A stretch of 64,000 nt of DNA from Streptomyces sp. 6-11-2 (GTDB taxonomy: Bacteria; Actinomycetota; Actinomycetes; Streptomycetales; Streptomycetaceae). The notes under the pieces were generated by a model. It ran no database searches, had not been told where the DNA came from, and worked only from the letters and a program-made list of their open reading frames with translations. The stretch lies in the NCBI RefSeq assembly GCF_006540305.1, contig NZ_BJOR01000002.1:434001-498000 (forward strand). The letters are read 5' to 3'. This document shows positions 27,172 through 34,918 of this stretch, in pieces; positions within the stretch are counted from its first letter, which is position 1; each line of letters opens with the position of its first letter. The translations under genes and the position numbers were made by a program.

Positions 27172-28182
27172 TCAGGGGATGTCGCGCGGCACCGTGCTCG
27201 CGCGTTCCGTCAGCCGGGGCGGCAGGAGCGTCGCCTCGGGTACGGCCGTGCCGTCCAGCTTCTTCATCAGCAGCTCCACGGCCCGTGCGCCCAGCTCGGC
27301 GGACGGCACGGCGACCGAGGTGACGGGGACGCGGAGGGATGCGGCGAGTTCGTCGGGGCAGATCGCGGTGACGGACAGGTCGCCGGGGAAGCGCAGTCCG
27401 AGCTGCTCGAAGGCGTCGATCAGTGGCTCCAGGACCGCCTCGTTGTGCACGACCACCCCGGTCAGCGCGGGCTGCTCGCGCAGCAGCTGCTCGGCGATGT
27501 GGCGGGCGGCGGCGGGTGTGGCCTCGCACGGGTGGACGGAGGACGAGAGCCCGTTGCGGTCGGCGGCGGCCGTGAACCCCTGTACCACCCGCTGGGCGAA
27601 CGCCGTCTCCCGCACGTACACCTCGGGCGGCGATCCGACCAGTGCGACGACCCGGTGCCCCAGCCCCGCCAGCCGCTCCACGCACAGCTCGCCCGCCGCC
27701 CTGAAGTCCAGGTCGACGCAGGTGAGTCCCCCGGGCTCCAGGGGGAACCCGATCATGACGGAGGGCCGGTCGAGCGACCGCAGCAACGGCAGCCGCGCGT
27801 CGCGCAGCTGTAGGTCCATGACGATCAGCGCGTCCACGAGAGCCGTGTCCGCGACCCTGCGCAGTCCCTCGTCGCCCTCCTCCTGGGTGAGCAGCAGCAC
27901 GTCGTGGTCGTGCCTGCGCGCGGTGGTCACCACCGACACCGCGAACTGCATGACCACCGGGACGTGGATACCGGAGCGCAGCGGGACCACCAGCGCCAGG
28001 ACGTTCGACCTGCTGCTGGCCAGAGCGCGGGCCCCGGCGTGCGGGCGGTAGCCCAACTCGCGGATGGACGCCTCGATGCGCTGCCGGGTCTCCTCGGAGA
28101 TGGGGCGCTTGCCGCTGAGGGCGTACGAGACGGTGCTCGGGGAGACCCCCGCGTGCCGTGCCACGTCCGTGATCTTCACCAT
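27172..28182 (-). CDS. LacI-family repressor of the sugar operon
   Basis: A 336-residue repressor. The N-terminal helix-turn-helix is ITDVARHAGVSPSTVSYALS with the hinge helix GARALASSRS, and the rest is a periplasmic-binding-protein fold (DALIVMDLQL, RVVALVGSPPEVYV). It sits inside the operon between GH31 and GH3. The palindromes upstream of the binding-protein gene fit LacI operators, so it most likely represses this operon and is released by a sugar. Confidence 0.93.
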   Translation of the reverse strand: MVKITDVARHAGVSPSTVSYALSGKRPISEETRQRIEASIRELGYRPHAGARALASSRSNVLALVVPLRSGIHVPVVMQFAVSVVTTARRHDHDVLLLTQEEGDEGLRRVADTALVDALIVMDLQLRDARLPLLRSLDRPSVMIGFPLEPGGLTCVDLDFRAAGELCVERLAGLGHRVVALVGSPPEVYVRETAFAQRVVQGFTAAADRNGLSSSVHPCEATPAAARHIAEQLLREQPALTGVVVHNEAVLEPLIDAFEQLGLRFPGDLSVTAICPDELAASLRVPVTSVAVPSAELGARAVELLMKKLDGTAVPEATLLPPRLTERASTVPRDIP

Positions 28183-28213
28183 GGTCAGTCCAGCTCCAGT
28201 GGGGGAGGAACCA

Positions 28214-30502
28214 TCAGGCCGACTTCAGCTCCAGCGAGAGGAATCCCGTGCCCGCGGGCGCCCGCGCGATCCGCTCCCCGCAGGCCAGCGCCCAGGGTGC
28301 GGACGGGTCGCTGCTGGAGGCCCGCAGCGTGTCGCCCTCCCGGACGACGGTGAAGGTCACGTCCCCCACGGGCACGCTCACCCGCGCCCCGCGCTCCAGC
28401 CCGTAGGCGCGCAGGGTGACCCCGTCGGCGTACGGATAGTCGGGGCGTGAGTCCACCGCTCCGACCGGGATCACCGTACCTGGCCTGACCAGCAGCGGAA
28501 CGCTGGAGAATCCGTGCCGCTCGCGCACCCAGCGCGGGCCGGTCACGGTGTGCCCGCTGAGGAAGTGGGTCCAGGTGCCCTCGGGCACGTAGTACGAGAC
28601 GTCCCCCTCGTCGTTGAAGGCCGGAGCGACGAGCAGATCGGGCCCGAGCATGTACTGCCGCTCCAGATGCGCGCACCCGGGGTCGTCCGGGAACTCCAGC
28701 ACCATCGCCCGCATCATCGGCACCCCCTCCGCGCGGGCGGTGCGGGCGGCCTCGTACAGGTACGGCATGAGGCGCATCTTCAGCCGGGTGAACAGCCTGA
28801 GGACGTCCACGGCCTCCTCGTCGAACAGCCAGGGCACGCGGTACGACGAGGAGCCGTGCAGCCGGCTGTGCGAGGACAGCAACCCGAAGGCGATCCACCG
28901 TTTGAACAGGGCCGGGGTCGGGGTGCCCTCGAAGCCGCCGATGTCGTGGCTCCAGAACCCGAACCCCGACAGGCCGAGGCTGAGCCCGCCGCGCAGCGAC
29001 TCGGCCATCGACTCGTAGGTGGCCTCGCAGTCGCCGCCCCAGTGCACGGGGAAGCGCTGGCTTCCGGCGGTCGCCGAGCGTGCGAAGACGACGGCCTCGT
29101 CCTCGCCCCGGTGCTTGCGCAGCACCTCGAAGACGGTGCGGTTGTACAGGTACGTGTAGTAGTTGTGCATCCGTTCCGGGTCCGAGCCGTCCGCGTAGGC
29201 CACGTCGACCGGGATCCGTTCGCCGAAGTCGGTCTTGAAGCAGTCGACGCCCTGTGCGAGCAGCGCCTCCAGTTTGGACGCGTACCAGTCGCGGGCGGCC
29301 GGGCTGGTGAAGTCGACGAGCGCCATGCCCGGCTGCCACAGGTCCCACTGCCACACGCTGCCGTCGCGCTTCCTGAGCAGATGGCCCAGGGCCTTTCCCT
29401 CGGCGAAGAGGGGCGAGCGCTGCGCGATGTACGGGTTGATCCAGACGCAGATGTGGAGGCCCCTGGCCTTCAGCCGGGCCAGCATGCCCTCCGGGTCGGG
29501 GAACACCCGCGGATCCCACTGGAAGTCGCACCAGTTGAACTCGCGCATCCAGAAGCAGTCGAAGTGGAAGACGGACAGCGGCAGCTCGCGTTCCCTCATG
29601 CCGTCGATGAAGGAGCTGACGGTGGCCTCGTCGTACGAGGTGGTGAACGAGGTGGACAGCCACAGGCCGAAGGACCAGGTCGGCGGGAGCGCCGGGCGGC
29701 CGGTGAGGGCCGTGTAGGTGCGCAGGATGTCCTTCGGGGTGGGCCCGTGGATGACGTAGTACGTCAGCTGCTGGCTCTCCACGCTGAACTGGACCCGGGA
29801 CACCGCCTCCGAGCCGACTTCGAAGGACACCTTGCCCGGATGGTCGACGAAGACGCCGTAGCCCGCGTTCGTCAGGTAGAACGGGGCGTTCTTGTAGGCC
29901 TGTTCGGTCGCCGTGCCGCCGTCGGCGTTCCACATGTCGACGACCTGGCCGTTCTTGACGAGCGGCCCGAAGCGTTCGCCGAGCCCGTACACCGAGGTGC
30001 CGATCCCCAGACCCAACTGCTCGCGCAGGTAGTGCGCGCCGTCGGCGTCGCGCATGATGCCCATGCCCTTGGGGCCGCTGCTGGTGAGGACACGGCCGTG
30101 GGCGAGGAAGTCGACGTGCCAGGGGCCGGTGCGGGCGACGCGCACCGACAGGGTTCCGGAGGTGAGGGTGGCGTACTCGTCGTCGTACTCCACCTGCGCC
30201 GTGCCGCCTTCCGGGGGACGTCCCTCGGGCCCCGGAAGGTCGTCCCGCCGCACCTCGAACCGCGGCACCCGGGGCTGCTCGCCCTGGAAGTGGGTGATGG
30301 TGAGGCCGATGACGTTCGGCATCGGCGCGTGCGCGCTGATGGTCACGACCGGTCCCTTCAGCAGGTCGCCGCGGTGGCGGATCGGCTGGGTCGGCGCGTG
30401 GATCTCCAGGGCTCCCGGGGAGGCGGTCACGTCCAGGACCTCGACCGGGTGGGCCGCGGTGACGCCTTCGCGCAGCAGCCAGTAGCCGTCGGTGAACTTC
30501 AA
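28214..30502 (-). CDS. GH31 alpha-xylosidase (YicI-like)
   Basis: A 762-residue cytoplasmic enzyme. The nucleophile is in DCFKTDFGERIP and the acid/base in HWGGDCEATYESM, the GH31 pair of alpha-xylosidases; the N-terminal domain reads KFTDGYWLLREGV as in YicI-type enzymes. The start is TTG 30502, with AGGGAG seven bases upstream, because homologues begin at this lysine-phenylalanine and no ATG or GTG fits in this frame. It would remove alpha-linked xylose from imported oligosaccharides, as expected for xyloglucan fragments. Confidence 0.93.
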   Translation of the reverse strand: MKFTDGYWLLREGVTAAHPVEVLDVTASPGALEIHAPTQPIRHRGDLLKGPVVTISAHAPMPNVIGLTITHFQGEQPRVPRFEVRRDDLPGPEGRPPEGGTAQVEYDDEYATLTSGTLSVRVARTGPWHVDFLAHGRVLTSSGPKGMGIMRDADGAHYLREQLGLGIGTSVYGLGERFGPLVKNGQVVDMWNADGGTATEQAYKNAPFYLTNAGYGVFVDHPGKVSFEVGSEAVSRVQFSVESQQLTYYVIHGPTPKDILRTYTALTGRPALPPTWSFGLWLSTSFTTSYDEATVSSFIDGMRERELPLSVFHFDCFWMREFNWCDFQWDPRVFPDPEGMLARLKARGLHICVWINPYIAQRSPLFAEGKALGHLLRKRDGSVWQWDLWQPGMALVDFTSPAARDWYASKLEALLAQGVDCFKTDFGERIPVDVAYADGSDPERMHNYYTYLYNRTVFEVLRKHRGEDEAVVFARSATAGSQRFPVHWGGDCEATYESMAESLRGGLSLGLSGFGFWSHDIGGFEGTPTPALFKRWIAFGLLSSHSRLHGSSSYRVPWLFDEEAVDVLRLFTRLKMRLMPYLYEAARTARAEGVPMMRAMVLEFPDDPGCAHLERQYMLGPDLLVAPAFNDEGDVSYYVPEGTWTHFLSGHTVTGPRWVRERHGFSSVPLLVRPGTVIPVGAVDSRPDYPYADGVTLRAYGLERGARVSVPVGDVTFTVVREGDTLRASSSDPSAPWALACGERIARAPAGTGFLSLELKSA

Positions 30503-30513
30503 ACGTGTACTCC

Positions 30514-31341
30514 CTACTTGACGGCACCCACGGCGATGCCGCGGGTGAGAGTCCGCTGGAAGACGAGGAAGAAGACGAGGGCGGGCAGGACGCCCAGCAG
30601 GGCCGCCGCGTTGGTCATCGTGGCGTCCATCAGGCGCTGACCCTGGAGGACGCCGAGCGCCACCGACACCGTCTGGTTGTCGTTGGAGATCAGCATGACC
30701 AGGGGGAGCAGGAACTCGTTCCACGTCCAGATGAAGAAGAAGACGAGCAGCACGCCGATGGTGGGGCGACTGACGGGGACCACGATCCGCCACAGCACCT
30801 GCCACTTGTTCGCCCCGTCGATCCGGGCGGCCTCGATGATCTCCCGCGGGAACCGGCCGAGGACGGAGGAGAGCAGATAGGTGCCGAAGGCGGCCTGGAT
30901 CACCGTGAAGACGATGATCACGCTCAGCCGGGTGTCGTAGAGGCCGGCCTGCTTGCTCAGGTAGTACAGCGGGTAGACCAGCGCCTCCTGCGGCAGCATG
31001 TTGGCGAGGACGAAGAAGGCCAGAACCCAGGTGCGGCCCTTGATGCGGCCGATGCCGATCGCGTACGCGTTGAGGATCGACAGGGCCGCGGCCAGGACCG
31101 CCACACAGCCGCTGATCAGGACCGAGTTGACGAGCTTCTGGCCGTAGTCGACGCGCTGCCAGAAGTCCTTGAGCCCGTCCAGGTACAGGCCCCTCGGCAG
31201 GCTCAGCGGTCCGTGCTGGGAGTACTCGGCCGGTGACTTGACCGCGTTGACGGCGACGATGACGAACGGCAGCACCGTGAACAGGGCCGCGATGCAGAGG
31301 GCCACGAGAACGGGATAGCGGCGCAGGGCACTCGTCGTCAT
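30514..31341 (-). CDS. carbohydrate ABC transporter permease (MalG-like)
   Basis: A 275-residue permease with six membrane helices (LVALCIAALFTVLPFVIVAV at the N terminus). The EAA loop that contacts the ATPase is EAARIDGANKWQVLWRIVVP. The start overlaps the stop of the preceding permease as ATGA. The ATPase itself is not encoded here; Streptomyces sugar importers commonly share the MsiK ATPase. Confidence 0.95.
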   Translation of the reverse strand: MTTSALRRYPVLVALCIAALFTVLPFVIVAVNAVKSPAEYSQHGPLSLPRGLYLDGLKDFWQRVDYGQKLVNSVLISGCVAVLAAALSILNAYAIGIGRIKGRTWVLAFFVLANMLPQEALVYPLYYLSKQAGLYDTRLSVIIVFTVIQAAFGTYLLSSVLGRFPREIIEAARIDGANKWQVLWRIVVPVSRPTIGVLLVFFFIWTWNEFLLPLVMLISNDNQTVSVALGVLQGQRLMDATMTNAAALLGVLPALVFFLVFQRTLTRGIAVGAVK

Positions 31342-32306
31342 ACGCGGACCCCTTCCTCGGCGTCCTCGGCGCGGGTCTGGAGTTTCAGGCCGATCAGCGA
31401 GAGCAGCATGATGAGCACGGTGAGCACGGTGGAGATCGCGGCGCCGTAACCGACCTGGGTCTTCTCGAAGAACGTGGTGAAGGAGAAGTACGACGGGACG
31501 TCGGTCGCGCCGCCCGGACCGCCCTTGGTGAGCACGTACACCGCGCCGAAGACCTTGAGCGCTGCGATGCTGCACCAGGTGAGCACGACGGAGATCTCGG
31601 GTCTGATCTGCGGCAGCGTGACGTGCCAGAAGCGGCGCCACCAGCCGGCGCCGTCCAGTTCGGCCGCCTCGTACAACTGCGGGCCGACGCGCTGGAGCCC
31701 CGCCATGAAGACGACGAGCGGGAAGCCGATCTGCACCCACACCATCACCCCCATGACGCTGTACAGGGCGATGCCCGGGTCGCCGAGCCAGTCCTGCTGC
31801 CAGGAGCCGAGACCGACCGACTTCAACAACGTGTTCAGGGTGCCGTTGTCCGGCGCGAGGATCCAGCTCCAGACGATGCCGGCGACCGCGATGGGAAGGA
31901 CCTGGGGAAGGTAGAAGCAGGCGCGCAGGACGGTGGCCGTCCTGCTGCCGAAGTGCTTGCCGACGTAGTCGAACAGCGCCGCGGCGAGGACCAGCCCGAC
32001 CATCGTCGGCAGGACGGCCATGGCCACGACCATGAACAGGCTGTGCCGGAACGACGCCCAGAACTCCGAGTCGTCCATCAGTTCGCGGTAGTTGGCGAGA
32101 CCGGACCACCGGGGGCTGCCGACCCCCTGCCACTCCGTGAAGCTCACGCCGGTGTTCATCAGGAACGGCACGACGATGACGGCGAGGAAGGCGAGGACAC
32201 CGGGGACGAGGAAGAGGGCGTAGGACTGGTGCGGGCGGGGGCGGCGCGGGCCGGCGTGCTGGTGCGTGCCGACGGCCCGCGACCCCCGTTCGACGGTGAC
32301 CGTCAT
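31338..32306 (-). CDS. carbohydrate ABC transporter permease (MalF-like)
   Basis: A 322-residue permease with six membrane helices (YALFLVPGVLAFLAVIVVPF first). The EAA loop is YEAAELDGAGWWRRFWHVTL. It pairs with the next gene's product to form the pore. Start and stop both overlap neighbouring genes by ATGA, which shows tight translational coupling through the transporter part of the operon. Confidence 0.95.
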   Translation of the reverse strand: MTVTVERGSRAVGTHQHAGPRRPRPHQSYALFLVPGVLAFLAVIVVPFLMNTGVSFTEWQGVGSPRWSGLANYRELMDDSEFWASFRHSLFMVVAMAVLPTMVGLVLAAALFDYVGKHFGSRTATVLRACFYLPQVLPIAVAGIVWSWILAPDNGTLNTLLKSVGLGSWQQDWLGDPGIALYSVMGVMVWVQIGFPLVVFMAGLQRVGPQLYEAAELDGAGWWRRFWHVTLPQIRPEISVVLTWCSIAALKVFGAVYVLTKGGPGGATDVPSYFSFTTFFEKTQVGYGAAISTVLTVLIMLLSLIGLKLQTRAEDAEEGVRV

Positions 32307-33595
32307 TGTTTCGGCGCACCCTTGTCGTACGCCTTCTGCAGTGCACCGAGATAGGCGTCCGGTGTGGCGCTGCCCGTGATCAGCTTCTGTGTCTCGGAGA
32401 CGAGGACGTCGTAGAAGCCGGGGACGGGCCAGTCGGGGTAGAAGGCCAGGCCGTCGCGGCCGGAGAGGGTGTTGAAGTCGGCGATGAGGGTCTTGGCCCT
32501 CGGGTCGGTGATGGCGGACGGGTCTGCCGCCACGGGCACGCCGCCCTTGTTGCCCAGCAGGTTCTGGATCTTCTGCGACATGGTGATGTCGATGAAGTCG
32601 TACGCGAGGTCCTTGTTCTTGGCGCCCTGGGGGACGACCCAGAGATTGCCGCCGGAGCCGAGGGTGAGGCCGGAACCGGGCCACAGCACGCTGCCCCAGT
32701 CGAACTTGTTCTCCGTCGTGAAGCGGCCGTACCACCAGCTGCCGCTGAACAGGATCGGGTTCTTGCCCTGGATGAAGGCGACGCCCGCGTCCTCGGCCTT
32801 GGTGCCGCTGGACGTCTTGCTGATGTACCCCTTCTTCACCCAGTCGGCGAAGGTGGTCGCGCCGTATGTCCAGGCGGCGTCGTGGAAGTCGGTCTTGCCC
32901 CGGTAGAGCTCGTAGGAGTCGACCCAGGAGCGGTCGGCCTTCGACAGTGCCAATTGGTACAGGTACTGCTGGGCCATGTACTCGGCGCCGGCGTTGGCGA
33001 GCGGGGTCACGCCCTTGGCGACGAACTTGTCCATGGCGGCGGTGAGGTCGTCGAAGGTCTTCGGCTCGGCGACTTTGTACTTCTTGAAGAGGTCCTTGTT
33101 GTAGAAGACCATGGTGTATTCGGCGTAGTTGGGTATCCCGTACCACTTGCCGGAACCCATGACACCGTTGGTGTCGTACTGGCTGGTGGTCTTCACTCCC
33201 GCGCTGAGCTCCTTGTCCCAGCCGCGCTTGGTGACCTCGGGGGTCAGATCGGTGAGGAGCCCCTGCTTGGAGAGCAGACCCGCGGTCGCGTTGCCCTTGT
33301 TGTACTCCATGATGTCGGGCGCGTCCGAGGAGTTGAGGATCATGGGCGCGGTCTTCTGGATCTGTTCGAAGCCCTTCTCCTCGAACTTCACCTTCACGCC
33401 CGGGTGTTTCGCCTCGAACTCCTTGATGGCCTCGTTCCAGGCGGCGCCCATCGCGCTGTCCGGACCCTCGTAGTGCCACAGTCGGAGCGTCTTGCCGTCC
33501 GAGGAACCGCCGTCCGAGCCACCGCAGGAGGCCAGGAGCAGGGATCCGACGAGGACCGCCGCTGTCGTCACCACACACCTTCGTGCCGTCAACAT
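32303..33595 (-). CDS. sugar-binding lipoprotein of an ABC importer
   Basis: A 430-residue solute-binding protein. The lipoprotein signal is VVTTAAVLVGSLLLASCGG with lipobox LASC. The mature part is a cluster-B sugar-binding protein (LRLWHYEGPDSAMGAAW at the N terminus, FSGSWWYGRF in the cleft region). It is the first gene of the operon and lies just downstream of two palindromic operators. It would capture the oligosaccharide outside the cell. Confidence 0.95.
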   Translation of the reverse strand: MLTARRCVVTTAAVLVGSLLLASCGGSDGGSSDGKTLRLWHYEGPDSAMGAAWNEAIKEFEAKHPGVKVKFEEKGFEQIQKTAPMILNSSDAPDIMEYNKGNATAGLLSKQGLLTDLTPEVTKRGWDKELSAGVKTTSQYDTNGVMGSGKWYGIPNYAEYTMVFYNKDLFKKYKVAEPKTFDDLTAAMDKFVAKGVTPLANAGAEYMAQQYLYQLALSKADRSWVDSYELYRGKTDFHDAAWTYGATTFADWVKKGYISKTSSGTKAEDAGVAFIQGKNPILFSGSWWYGRFTTENKFDWGSVLWPGSGLTLGSGGNLWVVPQGAKNKDLAYDFIDITMSQKIQNLLGNKGGVPVAADPSAITDPRAKTLIADFNTLSGRDGLAFYPDWPVPGFYDVLVSETQKLITGSATPDAYLGALQKAYDKGAPKQ

Positions 33596-33648
33596 CCAGT
33601 GCCTCCAAGGGAGTCGGAGGGGGATCAGGGGTCGTCACGCAGCGCTTG

Positions 33649-33662
33649 TCGAATCAATTCGA
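33649..33662. promoter_or_regulatory. palindromic LacI-type half operator
   Basis: tcgaatcaattcga is a palindrome with a 2-nt centre, 53 bases upstream of the binding-protein start codon. It matches the TCGAA core of the stronger operator nearby and is probably a second LacI site. Confidence 0.6.
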
Positions 33663-33668
33663 TGCGTG

Positions 33669-33688
33669 CCGTCGAAGCGCTTCGACGG
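33669..33688. promoter_or_regulatory. perfect 20-bp LacI-type operator
   Basis: ccgtcgaagcgcttcgacgg is an uninterrupted palindrome with a central GC step, the usual LacI-family operator form. It lies 73 bases upstream of the operon's first start codon. The LacI-type gene in the same operon is the obvious regulator. Confidence 0.82.
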
Positions 33689-33729
33689 AGGAAGGTAGGG
33701 GGAGGTGGTGGGCGCGTCAATGGGGTGGG

Positions 33730-34191
33730 CGTGAATCGGCCCGTGCAACTGCGGCCGTCGGTGCCCGGATCGGCTCCGACACCACTGTGCTCGTCGGCCA
33801 CTCGCTGGGTTCCGTCGTCGCGTACGAGAGCCTGTGCGCTCATCCCGATTGGCCCGTGCGCACGTTGGTGACCCTCGGCTCCCCGCTTGGCATGCCCACC
33901 CTCGTCTTCGACCGTCTGCGCCCTGCCCCCGTCGCCGGACGCGGGCAATGGCCGGTCGGCCTGGAGCGCTGGTCCAACCTCGCGGACCGGCACGATGTGG
34001 TCGCGTCGGTGAAGGAGCTGACCGGATTGTTCGGGCCCCATCAGCCCCATCCTGTGCCGACCGGCGTGAAACCCGGCGCCGCACTCCGCGACATCGCCGT
34101 GGACAACGGCTGGAAGGTGCACGATGTGCTGCGCCACCTGACCGCCCGCGAGACCGGCGCGGCGATCGGCGAGGGGCTTGTGGCGTCCTGA
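33730..34191 (+). pseudogene. N-terminally truncated alpha/beta-hydrolase
   Basis: The frame carries the nucleophile elbow VLVGHSLGSVVAYESL and later LVTLGSPLGMP and NGWKVHDVLRHLTAR, a typical lipase-like pattern in Streptomyces. The first strands of the fold are missing and no suitable start exists, so the gene lost its 5' part, probably when the sugar operon end was joined here. Confidence 0.6.
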
Positions 34192-34224
34192 TGAGCGAGG
34201 CGACGCCGCGACGCTACCGTCGTC

Positions 34225-34503
34225 GCGGAACACCCGACTGCGGTGACCACCCTCGCGGCGCGGACGCTGGGTGGGCGCCTGTTTGTGGCAACGGGCGACG
34301 ACACGGGCCGGGTGACCGTCTCGGAGACGGACTGCGACCGTTGGCCGCCCGGTGTCGCCGATCGCCCCGTCGACACCTTCACCTTGCCCGGCCCGGTCGA
34401 GATCAACGCGTTGGACTACGCCCCCGACGGGTGACTGGTGGTGTGCGCGCACAAGGACGTCTACGCGTTCGATACCGGCGAGGACATGAGCGAGGAGTGG
34501 TGA
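34225..34503 (+). pseudogene. WD40-repeat remnant with an in-frame TGA
   Basis: The frame reads VTTLAARTLGGRLFVATGDD then GRVTVSETDC and INALDYAPDG, then a TGA at 34432-34434, then LVVCAHKDVYAFDTGEDM still in frame. It looks like the last blades of a beta-propeller. One stop codon and a missing N terminus mark it as decayed. Confidence 0.5.
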
Positions 34504-34759
34504 CGCTGTGCTTGGCGAGGTCGCCAAGCAGGCCTGCGTCCCCGAGACTGGCAGGGGCCGGGGGTGGCATGCGCGGTCGGGGTCTCCGGATCACGCCGTG
34601 GCGCGAACGCGCCGTAAAAACAGGCCGATTGAATGTTTGACAGCGCAAGTCTGATCGTGTGACGAGTCCTTGACAGCAGATATTGCACCACTTGAGTATC
34701 GGTGTGCCTTCGCCGACCGGTGAGGGCTCAGGTTTTGAGCGACACAAGGGGGTTTTCGT
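34435..34759. other. intergenic stretch with promoter for the peptide operon
   Basis: The first 70 bases belong to the WD40 remnant. The remainder holds no gene but has two TTGACA elements (34637-34642 and 34670-34675), the second of which forms a good promoter. GC content drops locally here compared with neighbours. Confidence 0.6.
34670..34698 (+). promoter_or_regulatory. promoter of the peptide/PaaK/protease operon
   Basis: The -35 element TTGACA (34670-34675) is separated by 17 bp from the -10-like TGAGTA (34693-34698), 62 bases upstream of the small-peptide start. A second TTGACA 33 bases upstream shares the extension TTGACAGC and may be a tandem promoter or a regulator site. Confidence 0.6.
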
Positions 34760-34846
34760 ATGTCCGCGATCGTTTCCACGCTCAAGCACACGAAGTACGT
34801 CATGGGTTCCCTGGCTGCGGTGCTGTTCACGAACTGCCCCAGCTGA
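34760..34846 (+). CDS. 28-residue hydrophobic peptide
   Basis: ATG at 34760 is preceded by AAGGGGG at an ideal distance, and the frame ends at TGA 34846. The peptide starts MSAIVSTLKHTKYVMG and ends SLAAVLFTNCPS: a short Lys/His-containing head, then a hydrophobic stretch, then Asn-Cys-Pro-Ser. It is not a lipobox, because Asn sits where a small residue is required. It is the first gene after a good promoter and is followed by a ligase and an intramembrane-protease-like gene. I infer it is the precursor or signal handled by them; no known peptide family is recognised. Confidence 0.6.
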   Translation: MSAIVSTLKHTKYVMGSLAAVLFTNCPS

Positions 34847-34854
34847 CGCGGGAA

Positions 34855-34884
34855 CGGGGTGGACGGTCACGGCCGCCCACCCCG
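34855..34884 (+). promoter_or_regulatory. hairpin between peptide and ligase genes
   Basis: Arms cggggtgg (34855-34862) and ccaccccg (34877-34884) pair perfectly around a 14-nt loop. Without a U-tract it may act as an attenuator or RNA-stability element. Such hairpins after a precursor-peptide gene often keep the peptide more abundant than its processing enzymes. Confidence 0.45.
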
Positions 34885-34918
34885 GCATGGTGAGGGTCGG
34901 GACGGGCGGGGGAGGACC

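Noticed and set aside
24726-27323. An 865-codon plus-strand open frame opposite the GH3 gene
   Set aside because: It is the mirror of a clear GH3 gene, rich in Val/Arg/Gly with no domain. Long antisense frames are normal at this GC content.
34432-34434. In-frame TGA codons in the WD40, relaxase and VTT-like remnants as possible selenocysteine
   Set aside because: None of these families uses selenocysteine, no SECIS-like hairpin is apparent, and each gene is truncated or frameshifted elsewhere too.
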